A DNA stretch of 34,344 bases, taken from positions 1 to 34,344 of the forward strand of contig NZ_JACIFO010000014.1 in assembly GCF_014197445.1 (NCBI RefSeq), given 5' to 3'. The notes beneath the pieces were generated by a model. That model was given only the letters and a program-made list of their open reading frames with translations. It was not told where the DNA came from and did no database searches. How positions within the stretch are numbered: the first letter of the stretch is position 1; each line of letters begins with the position of its first letter. Shown here one piece after another: positions 1 through 8,323 of this stretch. The position numbers and the translations under genes were made by a program. The stretch comes from Mesonia hippocampi. GTDB taxonomy: Bacteria; Bacteroidota; Bacteroidia; Flavobacteriales; Flavobacteriaceae.

Positions 1-97
1 CCTTAGCTATGGATTTTTTTCCTAAATTGTGCAACAGGCACAATGTATAACCGCAATTACGGCAGATTCGACTACGTCCGAATCCACTCGGAATTAC

Positions 98-151
98 TAA
101 CGTCAGTGCTTAACCGAAAATTATTAACTTTAATCCCGTAACTGACGGTTA
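98..151. repeat. Inverted repeat (foldback) upstream of the WG-repeat gene
   Basis: TAACGTCAGT at 98-107 faces ACTGACGGTTA at 141-151, which pairs along its length with one bulged base. Such a foldback directly before a lone accessory gene resembles the flanks of single-gene cassettes in Flavobacteriaceae. No integrase gene is visible in the window, so an attC-like role is inference. Confidence 0.45.
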
Positions 152-160
152 TACGAGCCC

Positions 161-170
161 GTTAGCTGTT
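161..170. repeat. Left arm of terminal inverted repeat, GTTAGCTGTT
   Basis: GTTAGCTGTT here is matched in inverted orientation at 9 of 10 bases by AACAGCTAAT at 1270-1279. The two arms bracket the WG-repeat gene almost exactly: the left arm ends six bases before the ATG and the right arm begins one base after the stop codon. This marks the gene as one mobile or cassette-like unit. Confidence 0.5.
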
Positions 171-176
171 ATTATA

Positions 177-1268
177 ATGAAAGCAGAAATCATATCATTT
201 TTTTTACTTCTAATTGGACAATTCACTTTTGCCCAAAACAATGAAGTATGGACTTCTTTTTGGAATGAAGAAACTGACTTGATGGGGTTTAAAAACTCAA
301 AAGATGAAGTAATGATTGAACCTAAATTTATGGGGCTCACAATTGCAAGAAGATTCGATAATATTATTGCAGTTATGGAAGAAAATAATGGTTTATATGA
401 CACCTATTATTTAACCAAGTCGGGTAGAAAAATAGGTATTGACAGCCTATATTTCTTTGATAACGGTGCGGACTGTGAAAGCGAAGGCTTCATAAGGTTT
501 AAAGATAAAAAGACAGATAAAGTCGGAATGTTTGATAAAAACGGAAATGTTACAATTCCAGCAGTTTATGATGCACTTTCAAGAACACACAATGGATTGA
601 TTTGGGCACTAAAAGGAGCAGAGAAAAAATATTGGAACAAACACAAAGAATCAGGTTGTAATCATTATAGTTGGAAAGGAGGACAGGAAGTTTTGATTGA
701 CACAGCGAACAATGTTCTCATTGAAAATTTCCATTACGAAAATTCGTTAAACTTTTTCACACTTGAAAAGACCAAAGAACCATATTCAGACAATATAAGA
801 AAATCATTCCTGGCTGTTGATGGTAGCTTCTATTCGTTTGTTGAATTTGAAAAGGAATTTAGACAATGGGTAACTAAAGAATTACTTGATAGCTTAACTC
901 TTGAGAGATTAATTGCAGTTTCACACGATACAATAACTTGGAAATCAAAAAATGGTTGGACAAAATCAAATAAAAACGAACTCATAGCCGAAAATTTTAC
1001 AATTTTGAAAAACGGATTGTTAGAAATATTGCAACCAGAATCGGATTACTTCATTTCAAATGACGGACTGAACCCTTTTATGTATGAAGGTACAGAGTTT
1101 AATAAATACTATAATAATTGCGGAGAGTCAAAAGATTGGATTTATCCAACAATGTCAATAATAATTAATCATAAAAATGAATTCACTCAAAATCATTACG
1201 AATTTCTAAAAACAGACGAAGGATATAAACTGATTAGTGTAGTAATTAGAGATAAAAAAATGAAATAA
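177..1268 (+). CDS. Secreted WG-repeat-containing protein
   Basis: A 363-residue protein with an N-terminal signal peptide (hydrophobic stretch at about 5-17, ending FTFAQ near residue 20). It carries WG/KWG-type beta repeats. Two are recognisable: one around 37-51 (GFKNSKDEVMIEPKF) and one around 118-132 (GMFDKNGNVTIPAVYD). The C-terminal half has no motif I recognise. WG-repeat proteins of Bacteroidota are usually exported and of unknown function, with a propeller-like or solenoid beta fold. The gene stands alone, with no neighbour on its strand until 4632. It is bracketed by inverted repeats and followed by a group II intron fragment, so it looks acquired. The ATG at 177 is chosen because the signal peptide begins there. 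The identification as a WG-repeat protein is fairly sure; its role is unknown. Confidence 0.75.
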   Translation: MKAEIISFFLLLIGQFTFAQNNEVWTSFWNEETDLMGFKNSKDEVMIEPKFMGLTIARRFDNIIAVMEENNGLYDTYYLTKSGRKIGIDSLYFFDNGADCESEGFIRFKDKKTDKVGMFDKNGNVTIPAVYDALSRTHNGLIWALKGAEKKYWNKHKESGCNHYSWKGGQEVLIDTANNVLIENFHYENSLNFFTLEKTKEPYSDNIRKSFLAVDGSFYSFVEFEKEFRQWVTKELLDSLTLERLIAVSHDTITWKSKNGWTKSNKNELIAENFTILKNGLLEILQPESDYFISNDGLNPFMYEGTEFNKYYNNCGESKDWIYPTMSIIINHKNEFTQNHYEFLKTDEGYKLISVVIRDKKMK

Positions 1269-1269
1269 C

Positions 1270-1279
1270 AACAGCTAAT
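1270..1279. repeat. Right arm of terminal inverted repeat, AACAGCTAAT
   Basis: Inverted partner of GTTAGCTGTT at 161-170 (9 of 10 bases). It sits at the junction where the intron 3' end (minus strand, ending CTACTCGAT) meets flanking DNA. The intron may therefore have inserted in the cassette boundary itself. Confidence 0.5.
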
Positions 1280-1412
1280 CGAGTAGACGGCTCCGCACCC
1301 AAATAGGCACGGAGTTCGCCTCTCAAATATTTATATTCATGAAGTCCTATAATAAAAATAACAACGCACTGAGTACACCACCGTACGTACGGGTCTCGTA
1401 TACGGCGGTTCA
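1278..1412 (-). mobile_element. Group II intron 3' remnant (domains V and VI)
   Basis: On the minus strand, bases 1412-1376 fold as a group II intron domain V. The 9-bp lower helix is ACCGCCGTA with TACGGTGGT, and the upper helix is TACG with CGTA. The characteristic two-base bulge CG lies on the 3' side, giving about 33 nt in total. Bases 1324-1278 form a domain-VI-like hairpin (CTCCGTGCC with GGGTGCGGAG) whose 3' side continues into CTACTCGAT, a typical 3' intron end (AY). About 47 bases separate the two domains where a few are usual, so the fragment looks interrupted. No reverse transcriptase or 5' intron domains are present upstream on the minus strand. It is a dead or truncated copy. Confidence 0.7.
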
Positions 1413-1466
1413 ATAATGATAAAGTTTTATTCTCTCTATCAAAACTCACTAAAATAGTTATATAAG

Positions 1467-1488
1467 AAACAGCTGATGGCTGTTTTTA
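1467..1488 (+). terminator. Possible weak terminator hairpin
   Basis: AAACAGC at 1467-1473 pairs with GCTGTTT at 1479-1485, with a 5-nt loop, and is followed by a short T-run on the plus strand. It lies 200 bp past the WG-repeat stop codon, so its assignment is uncertain. Confidence 0.35.
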
Positions 1489-1566
1489 GTACTAAGAAAA
1501 GTGACTAAAAATGGTTAATACCGATTAGAAACTGGATATAATTTTAAACCAATTTTCAACTATATT

Positions 1567-1600
1567 AAAAAAAGGGTTCAACTTTAATTATGTCAAACCC
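1567..1600 (-). terminator. Intrinsic terminator of the prmC-ligA operon
   Basis: On the minus strand GGGTTTGAC (1600-1592) pairs with GTTGAACCC (1582-1574) over nine base pairs including two G-T pairs. Seven T residues follow (1573-1567). It lies about 65 bp beyond the ligA stop codon. Confidence 0.8.
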
Positions 1601-1664
1601 TCAATAAATAAATTTACACATTTTACGGGATAGTGTCTTTATTTCATAACAAGTATTAATAAAT

Positions 1665-3659
1665 TCAATTTAATAGGGCTAAAAAAGCTTCTTCCGAAAG
1701 CATTTTTGTTCCTAATTTTTCTGCTTTTGCCAATTTACTAGGTCCCATATTTTCTCCTGCAACCAGATAATCTGTTTTAGCAGAAATAGAACTGGTTACT
1801 TTTCCGCCATTTTTCTCTATCAATGTTTTAATTTCTTTTCTAGAAACTTGTGTAAATACACCCGAAATAACAAAAGTACTTCCGCTAAGTTTATCTGTTA
1901 ATCCTTCCAACAGCTCTTTAGCTATAGAAAACTGCAAACCATAGCGTTCCAAACGTTCTATAAAAGCAATATTCGTCGGATTTCCAAAAAACTCGATAAT
2001 ACTATCGGCTATTTTTTCTCCTATTTCATCTACGCTCACCAAATCATTTTTAGTTGCATTGCGCAATGTTGTTATATTTTTATAGTGTAAGGCTAATTTT
2101 TTAGCTACCGTTTCTCCTACATGCCTAATCCCTAAGGCATACAAAACCCTTTCAAAAGGAATATTTTTTGAAGCCTCAATACCCTGCAATAAATTATCTG
2201 CCGATTTTTCCGCCATACGTTCCAATGGGAGCAATTGTTCTTTTTTAAGTTCATACAAATCTGCATAACTTTCAATCAGTTTTTCCTTTACCAATAATGC
2301 CACGGTTTCCCCTCCTAAACCTTCTACATCCATGGCTTTACGCGAAATAAAATGTTGTATTCTCCCTATTATTTGTGGAGGACAACTTTTTGCATTTGGA
2401 CAATAATGTTGCGCTTCGCCTTCTTCTCTTTTTAAGGGCGTATTACACTCTGGACAAGTAGTAATATAAGTAAATTCGGTTAAGCTTTCAGCGCGTTTTG
2501 TAAAATCTACTGCTACTATTTTAGGGATAATCTCTCCTCCTTTCTCTACAAATACCCAATCACCCTCACGCACATCTAGTTTCTCTATTTGATCTGCATT
2601 ATGTAACGAAGCACGTTTTACTATAGTACCTGCAAGTTGCACAGGAGTAAGATTTGCTACTGGGGTAATGGCACCTGTTCTACCTACTTGAAAACTAATA
2701 TGCTCTAATTGCGTATGGGCTTGTTCTGCTTTAAACTTATATGCCATTGCCCAGCGTGGGGCTTTAGCCGTATAGCCTAATTCCTCTTGTTGTTGTATAT
2801 TATTTACTTTTACAACCACTCCATCGGTTTCATAAGGTAAATCATGTCGGCGTTCATTCCAATAAGCTAAATAAGCCAGAACTTCTGTAATATCTTTTAC
2901 TTCTTGAGCTTGCGGAGGAACTTTAAATCCCCATTGACGAGCTTTTTCTAAACTCTCGTAATGCGATAAAAATGGTAGTTTCTCTCCCACCACGCCATAT
3001 AATAAACAATCTAACGGACGTTGTGCTACTTCGGCACTATCCTGAAGTTTTAAACTCCCCGAAGCTGTATTTCTAGGATTTGCATAAGGCTCTTCGCCTT
3101 GTGCAATTCGCTTTTGATTAAGCTGGGTAAACCCTTTATACGGAAGAATAATTTCGCCCCTAATTTCTAATTTATCTGGAAAATCTTCTTTTAATTTTAA
3201 AGGCACTGAACGTATTGTTTTAACATTGGCCGTTACATCGTCTCCCTGAAAACCATCGCCACGAGTTACTGCTTTTACCAACAATCCTTTTTCATAATGA
3301 ATGCTAATAGAAACACCATCGTATTTTAGCTCACAAGTATAGGTAATGTTGTTTCCTATTAATTTATGTAATCGAGCTTCCCAGTCTTCTAAATCTTCTT
3401 TCGAATAAGAGTTCGCTAAAGAGTACATTCTGTACTCGTGTGTTACGGTATTAAAATTTTTAGTTACCTCTCCTCCTACTCGTTGTGTAGGCGAATTGGC
3501 GTCAAAAAATTCAGGATGCTTCGTTTCTAAAGCTTGAAGTTCTTCTAGTTTTTTATCAAATTCAAAATCGGTAATTACAGGTTTATCAAGCACATAATAA
3601 TTATAGTTATGCGTACGTAATTCCTCTCGTAAATTTTCTATTTTCTCTTTGATATTCAT
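1665..3659 (-). CDS. ligA: NAD+-dependent DNA ligase LigA
   Basis: Seals nicks in duplex DNA using NAD+, joining Okazaki fragments and finishing repair in the cytoplasm. The 664 residues match the family's usual length. In order: the NAD+-binding Ia domain (YNYYVLDKP at 19-27), the adenylation domain with nucleophile Lys112 in KYDG (112-115), the OB fold, a zinc finger with Cys402, Cys405, Cys420 and Cys426, helix-hairpin-helix repeats (about 440-580), and a C-terminal BRCT domain (about 590-664). All key residues are present, so it should be active. The ATG at 3659 lies 34 bases after the prmC stop, and both genes are read from the minus strand as an apparent operon. An intrinsic terminator follows at 1567-1600. 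Confidence 0.97.
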   Translation of the reverse strand: MNIKEKIENLREELRTHNYNYYVLDKPVITDFEFDKKLEELQALETKHPEFFDANSPTQRVGGEVTKNFNTVTHEYRMYSLANSYSKEDLEDWEARLHKLIGNNITYTCELKYDGVSISIHYEKGLLVKAVTRGDGFQGDDVTANVKTIRSVPLKLKEDFPDKLEIRGEIILPYKGFTQLNQKRIAQGEEPYANPRNTASGSLKLQDSAEVAQRPLDCLLYGVVGEKLPFLSHYESLEKARQWGFKVPPQAQEVKDITEVLAYLAYWNERRHDLPYETDGVVVKVNNIQQQEELGYTAKAPRWAMAYKFKAEQAHTQLEHISFQVGRTGAITPVANLTPVQLAGTIVKRASLHNADQIEKLDVREGDWVFVEKGGEIIPKIVAVDFTKRAESLTEFTYITTCPECNTPLKREEGEAQHYCPNAKSCPPQIIGRIQHFISRKAMDVEGLGGETVALLVKEKLIESYADLYELKKEQLLPLERMAEKSADNLLQGIEASKNIPFERVLYALGIRHVGETVAKKLALHYKNITTLRNATKNDLVSVDEIGEKIADSIIEFFGNPTNIAFIERLERYGLQFSIAKELLEGLTDKLSGSTFVISGVFTQVSRKEIKTLIEKNGGKVTSSISAKTDYLVAGENMGPSKLAKAEKLGTKMLSEEAFLALLN

Positions 3660-3693
3660 ATATAAAATGGGCTTAGCAATGCCTTAAAATTAG

Positions 3694-4548
3694 TTATTTT
3701 TGTGTTTTTATCATTCGGTTTCTTCCAAAAATATCTTTCTTCACTTCAGTAGTTTTAAAACCTATTTCCTCAAACAATTCTGCTGTTTCTGTAGCTAAAA
3801 ACTCGTTTATCTCTACATACAAAAGCCCATTATCGAGTAAGTTTTTATAAGCAAGCTCTCCTATTTTCTTATAAAACAGTAAAGGATTCTTGTCTGTAAC
3901 ATACAAAGCGGTTTGGGGTTCATGGTTTAAAACATTAGCTTGCATCTGTTTTTTTTCTGAATTACGAACGTAAGGTGGGTTTGAAACAATTACATCGTAC
4001 TGTTTAGTCAATTTATCACAACTAAGAATATCTTGCTCCATAAAGCTTACTTGAACTTTATTTAGGTTTGCGTTTTTTATAGCTGTTTGTATAGCTGCTG
4101 CAGAAATATCTATCGCATCGATTAAAGCACTTGGTAAATTGGCTGCTAAACCAATGGCTATCGCACCACTTCCTGTTCCTATATCTAAAATATGTGTTGT
4201 TTTTCTTTCTTTAGCAAGTTCAATATCGGTTAATATCCAGTTTACCAACTCTTCTGTTTCTGGTCTTGGTATTAACACAGTTGGATTTACATAAAAAGGC
4301 AACCCAAAAAATATTGTTTCGCCAAGTATATATTGTATAGGTTCATTTTGCTGTAAACGTGCTACCACCTTTTTTAAGGCAATATGTACGGTATTGGTAA
4401 TTTCTTTTTCTGGATACAAGGCTGCGTTTAACCTATCTAAACCAAGGTACTTCTCTACGATAAGAGTCCAAAATGCGCTAATCTCGGTTTCTGGATATAC
4501 CTCAGAAAGTTCTTTATAAAAATAGGTTTTAAACGATATAATATTCAT
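3694..4548 (-). CDS. prmC: Peptide chain release factor N5-glutamine methyltransferase PrmC
   Basis: Transfers a methyl group from S-adenosylmethionine to the GGQ glutamine of release factors 1 and 2, which raises termination efficiency. The 284 residues have an all-helical N-terminal domain (about 1-75) and a Rossmann methyltransferase domain. Visible motifs are RPETEEL (95-101), the SAM-binding GTGSG (124-128) and the catalytic NPPY (190-193), which is specific to N5-glutamine methylation. It is first in a two-gene operon with ligA and divergent from ribD, with 83 bp between the start codons. No prfA lies nearby. The ATG at 4548 gives the standard N-terminus. Confidence 0.95.
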   Translation of the reverse strand: MNIISFKTYFYKELSEVYPETEISAFWTLIVEKYLGLDRLNAALYPEKEITNTVHIALKKVVARLQQNEPIQYILGETIFFGLPFYVNPTVLIPRPETEELVNWILTDIELAKERKTTHILDIGTGSGAIAIGLAANLPSALIDAIDISAAAIQTAIKNANLNKVQVSFMEQDILSCDKLTKQYDVIVSNPPYVRNSEKKQMQANVLNHEPQTALYVTDKNPLLFYKKIGELAYKNLLDNGLLYVEINEFLATETAELFEEIGFKTTEVKKDIFGRNRMIKTQK

Positions 4549-4603
4549 ACAACAGACTTTTGATAGACTTTAAAAATGAAGGCCAAATTTTATTTTATCT
4601 TAG

Positions 4604-4611
4604 TACCTTTG
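4604..4611 (+). promoter_or_regulatory. -7 box of the ribD promoter (TACCTTTG)
   Basis: TACCTTTG matches the Bacteroidota -7 consensus TAnnTTTG. The upstream -33 region is only T-rich (TTTTATTTTA), not a clear TTG. Transcription would start about 14 bases before the ribD GTG, giving a very short leader. Confidence 0.5.
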
Positions 4612-4631
4612 GTCATTCTGAATTTTAGGTT

Positions 4632-5669
4632 GTGAAAATACACGAAAAATATATAAACCGCTGCTTAGAACTTGCAAAAAAAGGATTAGGGTATACCTAT
4701 CCCAATCCGCTAGTAGGTAGCGTTATTGTTTATAACGGAAAAATAATTGGTGAAGGCTGGCATCACCAAGCAGGTTTAGCCCACGCAGAAGTAAATGCAA
4801 TTAACGTAGTAAAAGATACTTCTTTATTAGAAAAAGCCACGCTTTATGTTAATCTTGAACCTTGTAGCCATTACGGAAAAACTCCTCCTTGTAGTGATTT
4901 AATTATCGAAAAAGGGATAAAACATGTAGTTATTGGCACTACAGACCCATTTGCAAAAGTTGCTGGACGCGGCATACAAAAATTGCTTAATGCTGGTTGC
5001 CAAGTAACAGTTGGCGTATTAGAAGAGGCTTGCAACGAAGTAAATAAGCGCTTTTTTACCTTCCATAAACATAAACGTCCTTATATAATTTTAAAATGGG
5101 CCGAAACAAACGATGGATTTATTGCCCCTGAGCATCAAGAAATCGGAAAGCCTTTTTGGATAACATCAGCAGCAGCAAAGCAATTAGTACACCAATGGAG
5201 AAGTCAAGAAGCAGGTATTCTTATCGGAACAAATACCGCCCTAAAAGATAATCCAAAATTAGATACGCGATTATGGTACGGAAAATCGCCTGTTAAAATA
5301 ATATTAGACCAAACACTCAAAGTCCCCAAACAGGCCAACGTATTTACAGGAGAAAAAACCCTCTGTATAATAGGTAACAAAACTACCCCGCCTACCAATG
5401 CCAATCATCATGCTATAGATTTCTCTAAAAACCTTGCAACGCAAGTATGTAAAATTGCCTATACTGAAGAGATTCAATCGATAATTATTGAAGGAGGCAA
5501 ACAAACCCTACAAACATTTATCGATGAAAACTTATGGGACGAAGCAAGAGTTTTTACCGGAAAAACCATGTTGCACAAAGGCATTAAAGCACCCATATTA
5601 CAATCGGTAGCAGCATATAAAACTAACCTAAGCACCGACGAATTAACCTTCTATAAAAACAAGTATTAA
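4632..5669 (+). CDS. ribD: Bifunctional riboflavin biosynthesis deaminase/reductase RibD
   Basis: Catalyses two consecutive steps of riboflavin synthesis: deamination of the pyrimidine intermediate, then NADPH-dependent reduction of its ribosyl side chain. The N-terminal deaminase domain (1-145) has the zinc ligands His51 (in HAE), Cys78 and Cys87 (in PCSHYGKTPPC), with Glu53 as proton shuttle. The reductase domain (about 150-345) has the expected TNDGFIA segment and a late GGKQTLQTF motif. Both halves are complete at 345 residues. The start is GTG at 4632; no in-frame ATG fits, and the residues after it match the family N-terminus. A -7 box lies just upstream. The yigZ-like gene begins two bases after its stop codon, so the two are probably cotranscribed. 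Confidence 0.94.
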   Translation: MKIHEKYINRCLELAKKGLGYTYPNPLVGSVIVYNGKIIGEGWHHQAGLAHAEVNAINVVKDTSLLEKATLYVNLEPCSHYGKTPPCSDLIIEKGIKHVVIGTTDPFAKVAGRGIQKLLNAGCQVTVGVLEEACNEVNKRFFTFHKHKRPYIILKWAETNDGFIAPEHQEIGKPFWITSAAAKQLVHQWRSQEAGILIGTNTALKDNPKLDTRLWYGKSPVKIILDQTLKVPKQANVFTGEKTLCIIGNKTTPPTNANHHAIDFSKNLATQVCKIAYTEEIQSIIIEGGKQTLQTFIDENLWDEARVFTGKTMLHKGIKAPILQSVAAYKTNLSTDELTFYKNKY

Positions 5670-5670
5670 A

Positions 5671-6288
5671 TTGAGTACTCAAAAAGACACCTATAAAACC
5701 CTAAAAGAACCAGGAGAAGAAACCCTATTTAAAGAAAAAGGAAGTAAATTTTTTGGCTACGCTTTCCCAGTAAGTACAGAGGACGAAATAAAAACAATTT
5801 TAGAAAACATAAAAGCACAACATCACCAAGCTAGGCATTGGTGCTATGCATGGCAATTAGGTAGTAGGTACGAAAACCATCGCGCAAACGATGATGGCGA
5901 ACCGTCTAATACCGCAGGAATGCCAATTTATGGGCAATTACAATCTTTTGAACTCACCAATACCTTAATTATCGTAGTACGTTACTTTGGTGGAACAAAA
6001 CTTGGTGTTGGCGGATTAATCACAGCCTACAAAACAAGTGCTAAATTAGCAATAGAAGCCTCCAATATTGTAGAAAAAACCATCGACGAGGTTTTTAAAA
6101 TAAAGTTTGATTACCCCTTAATGAATAAAGTTATGCGGATTGTAAAAGATAACGAAGCTCAAATTCTTAAACAAGACATGACACTTAATTGTATTTTCAC
6201 CATAAGCATCCGAGAAAAAAATGCTAAAAAATTAAAACAAATTTTTAAGGATTTTTATGGCGTAGAGCTTCTTAAAAAAAACGTTTAG
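5671..6288 (+). CDS. YigZ/IMPACT family protein (UPF0029)
   Basis: A 205-residue protein of the YigZ/IMPACT family. The N-terminal UPF0029 domain is clear: HHQARHWCYAWQLG around 50-63, NDDGEPSNTAGMPI around 70-83, and RYFGGTKLGVGGLI around 105-118. The last third is the smaller domain with an EF-G-like fold. The biochemical role in bacteria is not settled; IMPACT in eukaryotes regulates translation through GCN1. The start appears to be TTG at 5671, one base after the ribD stop; no in-frame ATG precedes the conserved region. It converges on the thioesterase gene with three bases between the stop codons, and no terminator is visible between them. Confidence 0.88.
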   Translation: MSTQKDTYKTLKEPGEETLFKEKGSKFFGYAFPVSTEDEIKTILENIKAQHHQARHWCYAWQLGSRYENHRANDDGEPSNTAGMPIYGQLQSFELTNTLIIVVRYFGGTKLGVGGLITAYKTSAKLAIEASNIVEKTIDEVFKIKFDYPLMNKVMRIVKDNEAQILKQDMTLNCIFTISIREKNAKKLKQIFKDFYGVELLKKNV

Positions 6289-6291
6289 CAA

Positions 6292-6690
6292 TTACCCCAT
6301 AATAATATCAAAAATAGGTTTAGGACAACGTATTGGTTTACGTGTTTTTGCATCTACAAAAATTAAGGTTGTAGCAGCTTTTGTTAACAATTCATCATGC
6401 TGATTATACAATTTGTAATCAAAAATTATCTTAACCCCAGGAGCTTCTCGCAGGCTTACTTTTACGGTAATTATATCATCAAAAAAAGCAGGTTTCACAT
6501 AAGTAAGTTGCAAATCATAAACGGGTAGCATAACCCCATCTTGCTCTAATTTTTTATAGGAAATTCCTAAATTGTCTAACCATGTTATACGCGCAGACTC
6601 TAAGTATACTGGGTAATTAGCATGATGCACTACCCCCATTTGGTCTGTTTCTGCATACCTTACTCTAAAAGAAGAATCAATATTTTTCAT
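6292..6690 (-). CDS. YbgC-type acyl-CoA thioesterase (4HBT hotdog fold)
   Basis: A 132-residue single-domain hotdog thioesterase that hydrolyses an acyl-CoA. The family signature YAETDQMGVVHHANY occupies 12-26, with the catalytic Asp16 and the HHANY histidines. This places it with YbgC and 4-hydroxybenzoyl-CoA thioesterases. The substrate cannot be read from the sequence. It is monocistronic, converges on the yigZ-like gene and diverges from dnaA across about 205 bp of AT-rich DNA. The ATG at 6690 gives a full-length N-terminus. Confidence 0.9.
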   Translation of the reverse strand: MKNIDSSFRVRYAETDQMGVVHHANYPVYLESARITWLDNLGISYKKLEQDGVMLPVYDLQLTYVKPAFFDDIITVKVSLREAPGVKIIFDYKLYNQHDELLTKAATTLIFVDAKTRKPIRCPKPIFDIIMG

Positions 6691-6895
6691 AAAAAAACAA
6701 TTTGCATTTGTTTATTAGTAGATAATTTTAATTATGCGAAAAAAAAAAGAAATATTCAACCCTAAATAAGTTTTTTTATTAGCTAATTTGTTCACATCTT
6801 TGTTATCCTTAAATAAGAAGTAGTTCTACAAACTAAATCCCTTCTATTTAGGTAACTTTATACTAATCTATTAAACTTTAAATTTAGCTTATACT

Positions 6896-8323
6896 ATGGC
6901 TAGAACTGCAAAATCGGTTTGGGAAAATTGCCTGTCTTTTATTGAGGATAACATCTCTCCTCAAGCATACAAAACTTGGTTTGAACCTATAATAGCAGTT
7001 AAGCTAGCAGATAATTCACTAAGTATCCAAGTGCCGTCTAAGTTTTTTTATGAATGGCTAGAGGAACATTATGTGAAATTACTAAAAGTTGCCTTAACAA
7101 AAGAGCTTGGTGAAAAAGCAAAACTGATTTACAGTATAAAAATGGAAAACACGTATGGTAATAAACAACCTTACACTGAAAAAATTCCTAGCTCTCAACG
7201 TTCCAATGTAAGTGCACAAGAAGTTAATGTACAGCTTAAAAATAAAAGTCCAGAATTAAAAAACCCTTTTGTTTTTCCAGGAATTCGTAATGTTAAGATA
7301 GATTCTCAGTTGAATCCTAATTATAGTTTCGATAATTTCCTTGAAGGCGATTCTAACCGTTTAGCAAGATCGGCAGGGATGGCTGTAGCCAACAAACCTG
7401 GAGGAACATCTTTCAACCCTCTATTAGTATTTGGAGGTGTAGGACTTGGAAAAACGCATTTAGCTCACGCCATTGGGGTAGAAATAAAAGACAAATACCC
7501 AGAAAAAACTGTCCTTTATATTTCTGCTGAAAAATTTACACAACAATTCATAGAGTCGGTAAAGAAAAATACACGAAATGATTTTATCCATTTCTATCAA
7601 CTTATCGATGTTTTAATTGTAGATGATATTCAACTACTATCAGGAAAAGCAGGAACACAAGATGTATTTTTTCATATTTTCAACCATTTACACCAAAACG
7701 GAAAACAAGTAATTCTAACAAGTGACAAAGCTCCTGTAGATATACAAGATATCGAGCAACGCTTATTATCTAGGTTTAAATGGGGGCTTTCTGCAGAGTT
7801 ACAACAACCCGATTACGAAACACGTATTTCTATCATCAAAAATAAATTATACCGTGATGGTGTAGAAATGCCTGAAGATATTATAGAATACCTTGCCAAC
7901 AATATAAAAACCAACATTAGGGAATTAGAAGGGGCAATTATCTCATTAATCGCTCACTCTTCATTCAATAAAAAAGACATTACCCTTAGTCTTGCTAAAA
8001 AAATTGTAGAAAACTACGTTAAGAATACCAAACGAGAAGTATCTATAGATTATATCCAAAAAGTAGTAAGCGATTACTTCCAGATGGATATAGAAGTTTT
8101 ACAATCTAAAACCCGAAAAAGACACATTGTACAAGCAAGACAACTAGCTATGTACTTTTCAAAAAAATTAACCAAAGCATCACTAGCAAGTATTGGCTCA
8201 CAAATAGGTAAACGCGACCATGCAACCGTTTTACACGCTTGTAAAACTGTAAACAACCTATCTGCAACAGATAAACAATTTAAAAAATACGTAGAGGATT
8301 TAAATAAAAAACTTAACTCTTAA
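6896..8323 (+). CDS. dnaA: Chromosomal replication initiator protein DnaA
   Basis: An AAA+ ATPase that binds DnaA boxes and opens the replication origin. At 475 residues it has all four domains: interaction domain I (1-80), a linker rich in polar residues (about 85-125), the AAA+ core with Walker A GGVGLGKT (180-187) and Walker B LIVDDIQ (240-246), and the helix-turn-helix domain IV with signature RDHATVLHACKT near the C-terminus. Its stop codon overlaps the next gene's start (TAATG), so dnaA, the phosphatase and the methyltransferase form one operon. The 205-bp upstream region has a degenerate -7-like CATCTTTG but no exact TAnnTTTG. No DnaA-box cluster is visible around the gene, so oriC is probably elsewhere, as is common in Bacteroidota. 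Confidence 0.97.
   Translation: MARTAKSVWENCLSFIEDNISPQAYKTWFEPIIAVKLADNSLSIQVPSKFFYEWLEEHYVKLLKVALTKELGEKAKLIYSIKMENTYGNKQPYTEKIPSSQRSNVSAQEVNVQLKNKSPELKNPFVFPGIRNVKIDSQLNPNYSFDNFLEGDSNRLARSAGMAVANKPGGTSFNPLLVFGGVGLGKTHLAHAIGVEIKDKYPEKTVLYISAEKFTQQFIESVKKNTRNDFIHFYQLIDVLIVDDIQLLSGKAGTQDVFFHIFNHLHQNGKQVILTSDKAPVDIQDIEQRLLSRFKWGLSAELQQPDYETRISIIKNKLYRDGVEMPEDIIEYLANNIKTNIRELEGAIISLIAHSSFNKKDITLSLAKKIVENYVKNTKREVSIDYIQKVVSDYFQMDIEVLQSKTRKRHIVQARQLAMYFSKKLTKASLASIGSQIGKRDHATVLHACKTVNNLSATDKQFKKYVEDLNKKLNS

Larger units (their letters stand above)
1269..1664. other. Intergenic stretch between the WG-repeat gene and ligA
   Basis: This 396-bp gene-free stretch holds the right cassette arm, the group II intron remnant and two hairpins (1467-1488 and 1567-1600). 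TAACAAC occurs as a direct repeat at 1266-1272 and 1358-1364. I see no further coding sequence. Confidence 0.6.
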
